From the NCBI RefSeq assembly GCF_036373705.1, contig NC_089853.1, positions 1,505,001 to 1,569,000 of the forward strand: DNA of 64,000 nt, in the 5' to 3' direction. The stretch is from Amia ocellicauda (lineage: Eukaryota > Chordata > Actinopteri > Amiiformes > Amiidae). Positions 1 through 26,699 of the stretch are shown here, in pieces. Within the stretch, counting starts at the first letter, position 1. The number at the start of each line of letters is the position of its first letter. Made by a program: the position numbers and the translations under genes. The notes beneath the pieces are model-generated. The model searched no databases, had not been told where the DNA came from, and saw only the letters and a program-made list of their open reading frames with translations.

Positions 1-850
1 ATGGGATTATGGTCTGGAGACTGGCTAGGCCACTCCAGGACCTTAATGTGCTTCTTCTTGAGCCACTCCTTTGTTGCCTTGGCTGTGTGTTTTGGGTCAT
101 TGTCATGCTTTCTTGAGCAGGGGGACCTTGCGGGCGCTGCAGGATTTCAGTCCTTCACGGCGTAGTGTGTTACCAATTGTTTTCTTGGTGACTATGGTCC
201 CAGCTGCCTTGAGATCATTAACAAGATCCTCCCGTGTAGTTCTGGGCTGATTCCTCACCGTTCTCATGATCATTGAAACTCCACGAGGTGAGATCTTGCA
301 TGGAGCCCCAGACCGAGGGAGACTGACAGTTATTTTGTGTTTCTTCCATTTGCGAATAATCGCACCAACTGTTGTCACCTTCTCACCAAGCTGCTTGGCG
401 ATGGTCTTGTAGCCCATTCCAGCCTTGTGTAGGTCTACAATCTTGTCCCTGACATCCTTGGACAGCTCTTTGGTCTTGGCCATGGTGGAGAGTTTGGAAT
501 CTGATTGATTGATTGCTTCTGTGGACAGGTGCCTTCTATACAGGTAACGAGCTGAGATTAGGAGCACTCCCTTTAAGAGAGTGCTCCTAATCTCAGCTCG
601 TTACCTGTATAAAAGACACCTGGGAGCCAGAAATCTTGCTGATTGATAGGGGATCAAATACTTATTTCCCTCATTAACATGCAAATCAATTTATAACTTT
701 TTTGAAATGCATTTTTCTGGATTTTGTTGTTGTTATTCTGTCTCTCACTGTTAAAATACACCTACCATTAAAATTATAGACTGATCATTTATTTGTCAGT
801 GGGCAAACGTACAAAATCAGCAGGGGATCAAATACTTTTTTCCCTCACTG
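1..850 (-). mobile_element. Tc1/mariner transposon, internally deleted, cut by window edge
   Basis: The minus strand encodes the N-terminal half of a Tc1-like transposase (start near 483). It has the paired helix-turn-helix DNA-binding region, including [12 protein letters not shown] and the basic linker [12 protein letters not shown]. The reading frame then stops at 103. Immediately beyond it, in another frame, lies the C-terminal catalytic stretch ([15 protein letters not shown], then [10 protein letters not shown]), so the central part holding the first catalytic Asp is missing. The right end has the nested inverted/direct-repeat structure of fish Tc1 elements: the motif GGGATCAAATACTT occurs at about 648 and again at about 823, and the element ends at 850 next to a TA. 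A 22-bp hairpin lies at about 549-603 between the transposase start and the end repeats. This is a non-autonomous fossil whose other end lies outside the window. Confidence 0.9.
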
Positions 851-896
851 TATATATATATAATGTGTGTGTGTGTGTGCGTGTGTATATATACAA
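851..896. repeat. TA/TG microsatellite beside the Tc1 end
   Basis: A short TATATA tract is followed by TGTGTG and TATATACA runs. It starts at the TA target dinucleotide of the Tc1 element. It contains nothing that supports coding. Confidence 0.8.
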
Positions 897-3800
897 TAAT
901 GACATCACCCCAGAACAAATGTGCACTGAAATCTATTCTGCTTCTCCTGGGTCAAGCAAGGAGACGGTATTTCTAATGGGCAAGCCGCAGTTTCCTTCCA
1001 GTTGTTCCACTAAAAGCCCAAGTGATTAAAAGCAAACTAATCACTGCAGCTCCTAATATTCTGGTGAGAATAATATTATTGCTGCTTTTTCATACGTGAA
1101 TCATGATGAAGGACTTAAGGAGATGCCATCATTCAGCAAATTGTACAGTGTATTCACTTTTCCCCCCATTAAAGTAAAATTCGCTTTAATGTCTTCAACT
1201 TATTTTATTTATAACCTCTCTGATAAGTCAGTACCAATCACAACAAAACATTGCACAAGATGATGTGTCATTGTATTTATTTATAGTTGTGTTGTTTCAT
1301 CTTCAATCATTATCTGACAATGTTGGCTGCAGTTCAATCAGTTGTATTTTTCTAACACATTGAGGCTTGAATTTTGTCAGAACATAAAATGCTGGCAACT
1401 GTACAGACTTTCTTGGCTTACATTGGAAAGGTTACTTTATATCTGTGTGCTAAAGTATTAAATTGCAAACTGCATCTTAAAAACTGAAAACTAAACCTTT
1501 TTGTGTGGGACACCACATCATATAGATTACAAAATGAGATTGTAACACTACTTCTACTGATATTGTATAAAGAGCTCTAAATACAATTTCAGGGAGCACA
1601 CAAATTAGATACATATTTTTTTCTGATAATAAGAGATTTGTTAACATGCTTTTTCTTATTAGCATGCTTGCCTATAAACTCTAATGTGCTTCTCAAGCCA
1701 CAAGTGGTTTAATTTGTTTGAGCAACAATGTGGCATTGAAGTTCAGGGGCACAAGCAGTGGCTAGTTAGCATCTTATTATGTAGTGGTGATGTGACCACC
1801 ACATTATCTGGATAGTACTTAACAGAATATCTGTGACAGCTGCATTGCATACTGCACAATATATATCGTGTTTGCACTATAGCACACTGGGTCTGAACAA
1901 CTAAGAGCATGTCAACAATCATGTTAACATGATGAAGTGATGTTTTTGAGCTTGGCAAGTTGGGAGGATCGTAAAATCCCATGGGCAGTCCAAATCCTTC
2001 TAGGAAAAAAAATGCAACTATGGATTTAGAATAAATGTACAACCATCAGCTCTGCTAAAGGAATATCTTTTATATGATGTAAACAGCACCAGATCTGTTA
2101 ATCAGAGCCAAGTATTTTCACTAGTTAATCTGTCAGCTGGCATGAAATATAGTTGACATGTCAAATCTTTAATATGGATTAAATGAAATTAACCTACATT
2201 ACTTTTAATTTAATTGATAATTATGAGCACACTTGCATTACAAAAAGTGTTAACCCTGTTCTCAACAACCAGTTCAGCATAGGTTTGCTAATTAACAGCA
2301 GCCCTGTAATGGGTGCTGAAAGAAAGATTTAGTGCTGACAGATGCGTTGCCGGCAGGCGATTTGCTATTTTGCCTTTAAATCAATCAAACTCGTCAAACA
2401 TAAGACACCCTGTCAAGCATACAAAAAAAGTGTGTCATGGTACTGTTTCACCATCTTGTGATTCAGACTCTAAAAAGGCAGAGTATTAAGCTATTCATTT
2501 AGTACAATTACACAAACACTGAAAGTGAGGGATATCCTAGCAAATGCTTGATTCACTTGTCAAAATGTCAAAGGCAGTTCACTATGGTGTTTAATTAATA
2601 TATCTATAAACCACTAACTTTTTCCATGAACAACTGATCTAGCAGCTGATGTGTTTGTACTATGTGATGTGAAAGGAGCTGAAAAACAGTGTCTGAAAAA
2701 CAGAAGAAATGTTGTGGCCCTTGAAGGTGACATTTTACAACAGAATTGCCTTGATGTAGACATTTAATGATTGCCTTTTCAGTGTTGGGTAGCCCACGTT
2801 AATATTTGGCACACAGTTTTTCACTTTAATCCCTGCTGAATTCCTGCACATCATTGGTGTTGCATTCCATCAGCAGCATGACTCACATGGCGCAAGGATG
2901 AGGTAATGAGAACTACAGTTTTGGGGGTTGAAGGTTCCCCTCCATGCAGCTATATACTGCTTGGAATTGTAGAGATGAGGTTTAGAATCTCATGCAAAGG
3001 GCAGAGGCCGATTCACTTTGGTTTATGTCATCAAAACATGCCATGCCCACCACAGATCATAATAGTCATGTGTAAGGAGTAACGGGACAAAAATGCCAAA
3101 GTGGGCATGTCCCTTCGTCCATTTTTAAATCTGCTATTTGTAAACAGCTTCTATTGCTTGGCCCTTGTATGCCTATTAATGGTGAGCACATAAAACGCAC
3201 TGATGAAGAGTGAGGTAATACACAGCAACTGATATTGAACAGTGAAATGATTTCAAGATGGTATGAAAGATAATTGTATGGTATAATTTTACAGGACAAA
3301 ATGTACCATGCATAATGTATAATGGGGTACCTAAGTCTCACAAAATATATATATTTTGAGTAAGCTAGAACACACATTTTTGGAAGGCTTTGCAGACAAT
3401 GTTCCATAGAGTATGCGTTAATTAGCTTACAGAAATGAAGACAAGAGTTTTATGTATTGTAAATCTTTCTTTCTCCCACAGGTTAAAATCTGCTAATATC
3501 CTCACATCATTCATGAGCTGCTAATCACCTGCTGGCAAGCCCTTTCTCCTTACTGAAATGCCAGAGGACATTCCTACAGCTATGACAGAAATCCTAACTT
3601 TCCCCTGAAGGATGAACTATAGGCCGGCACTGTTTCGCTCATCCCAGGGACTCACTCCCTGTGTCATGACATAACCATTCCTTTCCCACAATTAGAAAGC
3701 TTTTGTCATGGTTATCTGGGGTGTCACCATGGACCCGAAAAGTTGCCCAAACCGTCTCAAATAAGGATGTGCCATTTAAATGCAAAACTGTCAGGACTTT

Positions 3801-4563
3801 CATGAAACGCAACACTGTAGCCGCCCACTTCCTGTGGATCATAGAGGTCAGGGTAGGGCCCTCTTGATATCTGTGACAAAGTATCTAAGTTCACTGTATT
3901 GACCTTAACCTGATGCAAGCCTTGCCTTTGGTTCTGGTGCACACAAAAGGACAGATTTCTGTGCTCAGTTTAGACTTCCACAGCAGACCAAGAGGCAGGA
4001 ATCTCCTGACATTGTCCTGGAGTCAAACTGCGCGTAAATTACTGGATGTGAAATCCTTCTGAAATGTTTTGGATATTGTAACACATAGTTAAACCCTTGC
4101 CAAAGTCTCCCTTTGCAGAGTAATGCTATTGGCTTTGCTGGAATGTTTCAGTATTATGTAAATGAACCTATAACCTGACATCAATTGTATGCAAACCTTA
4201 TAATAATAATAATAATAAATCTTAATTAAGCATACCTTAAATATTTAATTTGTACTTTTGTTGTTTAACTGTAGTACACAAATACATAACATCCTATGTA
4301 TGTACAGATATAAGTATTTACATGTTAATACATGCAAAATGATCAATACCACTGTAATTAGATTAATAATTGTAATATATTTTATCTACCAAAAGGTTGG
4401 TCAAATATTTAATAGTGCCAATAGTCTCAGTATTGAACATGTAAGGGGCCCTTTTTCATAAAACAATGTTCCCATTTGAACAATTAAATCTATGCAATAA
4501 ATAATATGTAAAAAAAAAAAAAAACCTCAAATAAAAAATCTATACTACATGTACTTGTCCGGT
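897..4563. other. Intergenic AT-rich sequence, no gene recognised
   Basis: About 3.7 kb of AT-rich sequence. The open frames in it are short, lack recognisable motifs and lack plausible splice neighbours. A small ATA/TAA run lies near 4200-4215. I see no exon, RNA gene or clear mobile element here. Confidence 0.55.
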
Positions 4564-4564
4564 A

Positions 4565-4624
<60 letters not shown>

Positions 4625-4637
4625 TATATATATATAC

Positions 4638-4683
<46 letters not shown>

Positions 4684-4785
4684 ATACATACATACATATA
4701 TACATACGTATATATACATATATATACATACATATATACATACGTATATATACATATATATACATATATACATACGTATATATAC

Positions 4786-4843
<58 letters not shown>
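4564..4843. repeat. (TA)n / (TACATA)n microsatellite
   Basis: About 280 bp of alternating TA, TATACA and TACGTA units. It produces long Tyr/Ile open frames on both strands that are artefacts of the repeat. The array is almost purely alternating purine-pyrimidine, hence unstable and likely length-polymorphic. Confidence 0.95.
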
Positions 4844-4846
<3 letters not shown>

Positions 4847-5056
4847 GTATATGTGCTCCCACGTTTAAATTATGATCATAGAAACAATTAGTCAAATTCC
4901 AACAGCCCACCTATCACATTGTGTTGGCTTTATTGGAACTGGGGGGGTGGGTACACTTACAGAATATAATACGCTCTTACAGCATAATGAGAGAATGGGC
5001 TTTAGAACCCTTTACTCCATCAGTTAGCGGTCGTGTCTAATGTGAGAGAGGTATGT

Positions 5057-5064
5057 TGACGTCA
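5057..5064. promoter_or_regulatory. Palindromic CRE (TGACGTCA), possible PTH-distal element
   Basis: A perfect CREB/ATF site overlaps a TTGCAA half-site, giving a composite CRE-C/EBP-like motif. It lies about 0.8 kb upstream of the PTH TATA box, in a stretch (about 5030-5240) that is less AT-rich than its surroundings. Mammalian PTH promoters carry a CRE much closer to the start. That this site acts on PTH is inference. Confidence 0.4.
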
Positions 5065-5449
5065 TTGCAACACTTTTTCAGCTCATTCATGGTACTGCAG
5101 CCTGTGTCATTTGCGACGCTTCGGATGCTTGTTGGTCGCCTGGGAAATCTGATCCTGGCCAAAGGCGCTGTAAATCTCCAGGAGCTCTTTGTATCAGTGC
5201 GACTGTTGATCTGTTAGGGTTGAGAAAAAGCAAACTGACAACTTCTCCTGAGGTCTACGTTTGGACAAGGTGGCATATTAGTTTTGAAACAGAAATGTGC
5301 AGAAATAAACTTAAAACCAATATTTTGCGTTCTTAGTGTGCACTATAGCTGCAACATACCATATCTGTCTGAAAAATATATTATAATTATTATTATTGCT
5401 TATAAAAAACATTGCGTACAAATTACCACACATATTATATAGCTTATTT

Positions 5450-5454
<5 letters not shown>

Positions 5455-5511
<57 letters not shown>
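5455..5511. repeat. (TA)n microsatellite
   Basis: About 55 bp of uninterrupted TA dinucleotides upstream of the PTH promoter. Confidence 0.95.
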
Positions 5512-5515
<4 letters not shown>

Positions 5516-5867
5516 TATGTGTATTAAAAATAATACTTAGAACTAGATGAGAACTAGACTAGAACGATATTTACTTGATAGATACATAGACATAATATCC
5601 ATGTTAAAGTATATCGAGATATTTCCACTTAATTAATTGACCGTGTAATACTCGGACAGCGTCACAGAGCCCATCAAGAGTTCAAAAGGAGAAGGAGTTA
5701 TTTTCTTTGTTGGCAATTAGTGGGGTCGGACGCCAAGGTGCTGAAAGCTGAATTTAGGGGCGGGGGGTGTCGGTCCTGGTGCTGTCATGCGCATGCGTCT
5801 GTCCCCATCAAAGCTTGGGGTGACATCAACACCAATAATGAGGGCGGCTCATCAATGACCAAGAAGG

Positions 5868-5875
5868 CTATAAAG
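5868..5875 (+). promoter_or_regulatory. PTH: PTH TATA box (CTATAAAG) and proximal promoter
   Basis: A consensus TATA box lies about 30 bp before the inferred PTH transcription start. Upstream are a GC box (near 5757, GGGGCGGGG) and a CRE-like TGACATCA at about 5821. A TATA-driven promoter agrees with the tissue-restricted expression of PTH. The start site itself is inferred. Confidence 0.6.
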
Positions 5876-5897
5876 GGAACTTTTGGAAGAGTTTCAC

Positions 5898-5997
5898 TAA
5901 TCACAACTCAAAGTCTGATGTACAAACTGAGTTAACAGTCCTGCACAGCCCAGCTGCAGATCACAGTCTGGTCAAACTGGAAAGCCCAAAACAAGTG
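5898..5997 (+). other. PTH: PTH noncoding exon 1 (inferred)
   Basis: The stretch between the TATA box and a strong splice donor (GTAAGT, beginning at 5998) fits the untranslated first exon known for vertebrate PTH genes. The 5' end is approximate. The next acceptor (CAG at 6303-6305) starts the exon that carries the ATG. Confidence 0.55.
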
Positions 5998-6314
5998 GTA
6001 AGTAATATTTCCCAGCATTTTACATATCCTAAGTTCATTTTTGAAATCTAATGAATTTGTAATATGTGTTTTTATGCATGTATATAATTATGTATGCATA
6101 TATGTATGTGTATTTAAATACACACATACATATGAGTGTGCGTGCGTGAGAAGACAACCTTGCCCTTTGTAAAAACACATTGAAAATGATGATGTATGTT
6201 TTTAATTGTATACCTTTGACTTGACCCTTGTGTACATGTTCAAGGTAGAACATAATCAGTTGAAGTTCTGAAAAGTTGTTATGTATTTATGTATTTATTT
6301 GACAGGTTGTCAAG

Positions 6315-6934
6315 ATGTTTTCTATCAGATGTTTGGATAAAATTGCTTTCTGCGCCCTCCTGTGTGTCCTATATTACACTTCACAGTCTGAAGGATTACC
6401 CCTCAGGTATATTCGTTTTTTCCCATTTTTGTTTTCAAAATGCATAATAATTATAACAAATACTTAGCTAATTTTAAATTGTGAATTTAGATTATTATTC
6501 ATACTATTTATTTAATATGACACAGTATGTGCCAATATGTATGCACTAATAATAGTAGCCTATACTAAATTACATCATTTGCAGTATGCTCTTGAAAGTG
6601 GTATAGAAATTGTACTTCTTTGATGACTTAAACATATCTTTCTAATCAATATTTGAAATCAATTTCTGTTGCATTTTACAGAAAAAGGTCTGTAAGCGAG
6701 ATGCAGTTAATGCACAACCTTGGGGAACTCAAACATGTTCAAGAGAGACAAGAGTGGCTGCAAATGAAGCTGAAGGACATACACACAGCCTCGCTCAAGC
6801 ACAGCGCGGAGAAGGGAGACAGGGTCAGGAATAGGAGACTTCTTCCACAAGATTTTCCGGAGTTGGAAGAGCTGAGTCCTGATGAAATTGAATATATTTG
6901 TAATTTGTTAGAAATACTACTAAAAGCACAGTAA
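6315..6934 (+). CDS. PTH: Parathyroid hormone precursor (PTH)
   Basis: Secreted peptide hormone that acts through the class B receptor PTH1R to control calcium and phosphate. The coding exons are 6315-6406 and 6682-6934, with GT-AG boundaries in phase, giving 114 aa; human prepro-PTH is 115. Residues 1-27 are a signal peptide with a hydrophobic core ([12 protein letters not shown]). A short propeptide ends in the convertase site RKR at 31-33, encoded across the intron as in other PTH genes. The mature chain (81 aa) starts [12 protein letters not shown], which is the receptor-activating N terminus, followed by the binding helix with [14 protein letters not shown]. The C-terminal half is acidic and holds one Cys. 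Position next to BTBD10 and BMAL1 supports PTH rather than PTH2/PTH3/PTH4. An internal RNRR is discussed as a finding. Confidence 0.96.
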
Positions 6935-7557
6935 ATTCTGATGATGAATGTTTTAATATTTTATTCGGAAATGCTGCTGCATCCGATTTATTTATTTATT
7001 TATTTCACAGATTTCCTTTTTAGAATAATATGATTTAATTTATTTTAAGTATATCAAAACACACTGTAAATGTATAAATTTTGTTATTCGTTCATTGGGA
7101 GTTCTGAGATATGTCTACAGGTGTATGTTTTTTAGGAGACTGAGACATCTATGCATTTAATCTACGTTCAAGAAACGAGCACTTTCTATTTATTGTTGGA
7201 TTATATATGTATATATGTATTATATTGCGTTTAAAATCAACATTTTTTTACACGAAGGGCTATTTTTACTCAGATGTATTTATTAAGAACAAATAAAAAA
7301 CACCAAAAGAATGTAGGACCAAATTATTGTGTACTGAGATTCAGAGATAACGTTGTTACAAACAACGGACGTTAGGAACGTTGCACATTGAAAACAACTT
7401 GTGTTCGTATTATTATTTTGTATTTTCCTATGCTTTTTAAATTCTTATTAGTACTCATTGTGAAACGTTGTACCTGAATGAGAAAAAAAAATATTGAGAA
7501 TGATGTAATTGTCTGTCATTCATATTTTGTATTTAAAATGAACGCAGTAGTGAAAGC

Positions 7558-7563
7558 AATAAA
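7558..7563 (+). terminator. PTH: PTH poly(A) signal AATAAA
   Basis: AATAAA about 620 bp after the PTH stop, followed by T/GT-rich sequence. An earlier AATAAA at 7292-7297 could serve as an alternative. The 3' UTR (6935 to about 7585) is AT-rich and has a TTTA repeat near 6990. Confidence 0.5.
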
Positions 7564-7756
7564 GGTATATTTATATAAAATACGCTGGTCTGTTTGTAAA
7601 CTTTTCACGTACACTATTTGTTACCTATCTCTGCTTGATATATAATTTAATAAATTATTAAAGCTATCTATCTATTTAGTATTGTTTCCACAAAACAAAA
7701 ATAAAAGACCATTACAATTCATAACTGGACTACATGAAAATGTGAAACTTTGGCTG

Positions 7757-7924
7757 GGATTAAATCAAAACTGTGACCCACCCGCTGTAGAAAACTACAG
7801 AGCTGTACTGAGTTGCGCTTCATCTTCATAAGATGCCACTTTCTTCTAATCACTAATGTCACCGCTATGAGGTACAGGTTTGTAGTTCGCTATTAGCGGG
7901 TGGGTCACAGTTTTGATTTAATCC
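7757..7924. mobile_element. MITE with 30-bp perfect terminal inverted repeats
   Basis: The arm at 7757-7786 (GGATTAAATCAAAACTGTGA and ten more bases) is the exact reverse complement of 7895-7924. The 108-bp interior has no coding potential. Similarity continues imperfectly outside both arms (GGCTG / CGGCC). The size and structure are those of a non-autonomous DNA transposon. The family and target duplication cannot be assigned by eye. Confidence 0.85.
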
Positions 7925-7929
7925 GGCCT

Positions 7930-8615
7930 TTTGTGTCTATTGTACTTTTGACGAAATCCGATGATCCATAGCTCTGATCGGAAAACATATAATTTTAGAA
8001 AACTACATAAATGAGTTCCTATCTATGTTACATAGTAATATAAGCAACATGTAATATCTGGCTATGGAAAGGTCAAAGGTCAGTTGGAATTATATATTCT
8101 GAAAAGGAATATATGGTTAACTATTAGTGTTCAATTGTAACTATAATGGTAACAACAATCTATTAGCAGTTATTGTTCTAAGTTTTGGGGTCCTTGGAGG
8201 CAATATTTCAAGATAGCTTTAAATCCTCTAGAGAAATCTAAAAATAAATGTGAGATATCTCATTTAACTGAATTTACAGATTTCATTAAAATATATGTGA
8301 CATACATTTATAGATAGCTCGAAATAACGTCCTGTCTTATACTACTGCCATATTTACTGTCACATACTGTCAGGAAGGCATACTAGGCCAACTCCTAAAC
8401 TACATTGTGCTACAAATGCTTATGTACAAACTATCACAGACACTAACCTATATATTACCAAACATACGTATACATATTCAATAATAATGTATACACAATG
8501 TACTTTGTAATGCAATGTAATGTAAATGTATTTTATGATACAAGTGTTTACAGTTATTATTGTTATTAGTATGCATCATTCTCATCAATGGAGTCCACGG
8601 CAGTGCTGGTGTCTG
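7930..8615. other. Intergenic PTH-BTBD10 spacer
   Basis: AT-rich sequence between the MITE and the CpG-rich BTBD10 promoter. I see no gene, RNA gene or recognisable repeat. Confidence 0.5.
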
Positions 8616-8619
8616 TCGA

Positions 8620-9022
8620 CTACAAGAACAGAATCCACTCCCGGATTTGGGACGAAACAGATTCGGCAATCGACCTTTCCGGGCTCGACTCCCATCTAGC
8701 CTCGACACGGCCCGTGAATCAGCTCCGGGACGTCCCGCTTCAGTAATCGGCGACTCGGGTTTGGAGTCTGCGCAGCAGCCGCCGGGTCCAGCTGGTCTCG
8801 CAGAGCCGCAGAGATATCGCGAGAACCCGCTGGCCGGGGCCCATGGAGACGGGCCGCAGATCTCGCGAGAGTTCGGTCGCAGGGCCTGGTCGCGGAGGAG
8901 GAAGTGGCTGCGCGGTCCGGCGGAAAGGCGACTGAGATGCAGCTCAAGTGCTGTTATTTTAATTAACTTTTATTTGAAACGCAGACTCAGTGGTCACGGT
9001 TATGTGCTCTAGCCCACAAACG
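8620..9022 (+). promoter_or_regulatory. BTBD10: CpG-rich BTBD10 promoter and noncoding exon 1 (inferred)
   Basis: GC content and CpG frequency rise sharply at 8620-8960 against AT-rich flanks, as at a housekeeping promoter. Two TCTCGCGAGA-like stretches occur (near 8815-8825 and 8860-8870), the type of motif often found in such promoters. A strong donor (GTAAGA from 9023) can end a noncoding exon. The matching acceptor is CAG at 9562-9564, just upstream of the ATG. The second CpG-rich patch at 9460-9720 covers the first coding exon. Transcription starts are not directly visible. Confidence 0.55.
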
Positions 9023-9585
9023 GTAAGAAGTCATTCTTGTTTTGTGTACAAAGCCCGTCATCCTGACTGGACTGCCTGTGCTGTAAATACCGTCTATGAC
9101 TGAGTTTAGTTCATATTTATTGTTAATCATCTGTGCGGACTGTTTACTCGGTTTAACAGCTTTAATGAAATACAGTGTAAAGGAAGTTAATGCTGTGATG
9201 CATTGATACTTTAACACACGATGTAGCACGTAACGCTAACTATTTTACCGATGTATCAGTTCAATCTCAATATAGTACCATTACATTTAGCTTTGTCATA
9301 TTTTAAGATGTAAACATTTAAGTTAGTGTACGTGGCCTAGATAGTTAAGCTGAAATGTTAATATAATGACCACAGCGGCATTTATGACGGCAAATCCGTG
9401 TATATTTGAGTCGTAAAGGTACGAGCTGAAGTGAACTTGTGTTGAGTGTTTAGTTGCCGTTGCAGCAGCAGCGCACGGCCTGCCCGCAGTTCAGTGCACC
9501 GCCGTGTGTTTAAAGGGCTGCCGTGCTGTGCGGCGCTTTAACGGGCTGCTGTCCTCTGTGCCAGGTGACGAGCGCAGTGCGGTGA

Positions 9586-26122
<16,537 letters not shown>

Positions 26123-26673
26123 GACGCGCCTCCGCACGCTGCAGTGAGGGCCAGAGCGGCACGGTCGCCTTACTGCCTTTGCACTCATCCGCAGCCTTAC
26201 AGTCTGAACCAGCTGGGTGACTGTAGCACCTAAACATGGATGCAAACCTTCGGCAACAGTGTGTCTGTGACCAAAGCAGTAAACGTTTAGTTTTTTTAAG
26301 AAATTTTAATTAACTTTACAAACCCACTACTTTTGAATCAGCCTGGCAGTATTAATTTCCACGCGTGGGGCTGCTGCACAGTGTGGTGCTCTTGTGTTTT
26401 AGGTTTGCCTTCACTCGCAGGCCCGTGCCGTGAAGCCGCTCGGCACCCGGGGGACAAGGGGCGCTGTGGAGCGCTGCCGTGTAGCCGCGATGCCTCGATG
26501 CAGCGCGCTCTCGGCTAAATCCTCCCTCATTACTTAGTGACACATTGCGCAGTCGGTCACAGACCTGGCCTGGCGGTTTGATGCTGTGTATTTACTTGCC
26601 AGAGTGTATTCAGCTGAACATGTATATTTCCTGTGGTCGGGATCCTTTTGTTTAAAGCTTGAAACCATTGTTT

Positions 26674-26679
26674 AATAAA
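26674..26679 (+). terminator. BTBD10: BTBD10 poly(A) signal AATAAA
   Basis: AATAAA 550 bp after the stop, followed by TGTTTGGGGTTT. The intervening 26123-26673 is the likely 3' UTR and has no other gene. Confidence 0.65.
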
Positions 26680-26699
26680 GACTTTGAAAGTGCAGTGCT

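Noticed and set aside
4490..4910. Long Tyr/Ile open frames on both strands
   Set aside because: They are produced by the TA/TACA microsatellite and have no coding character.
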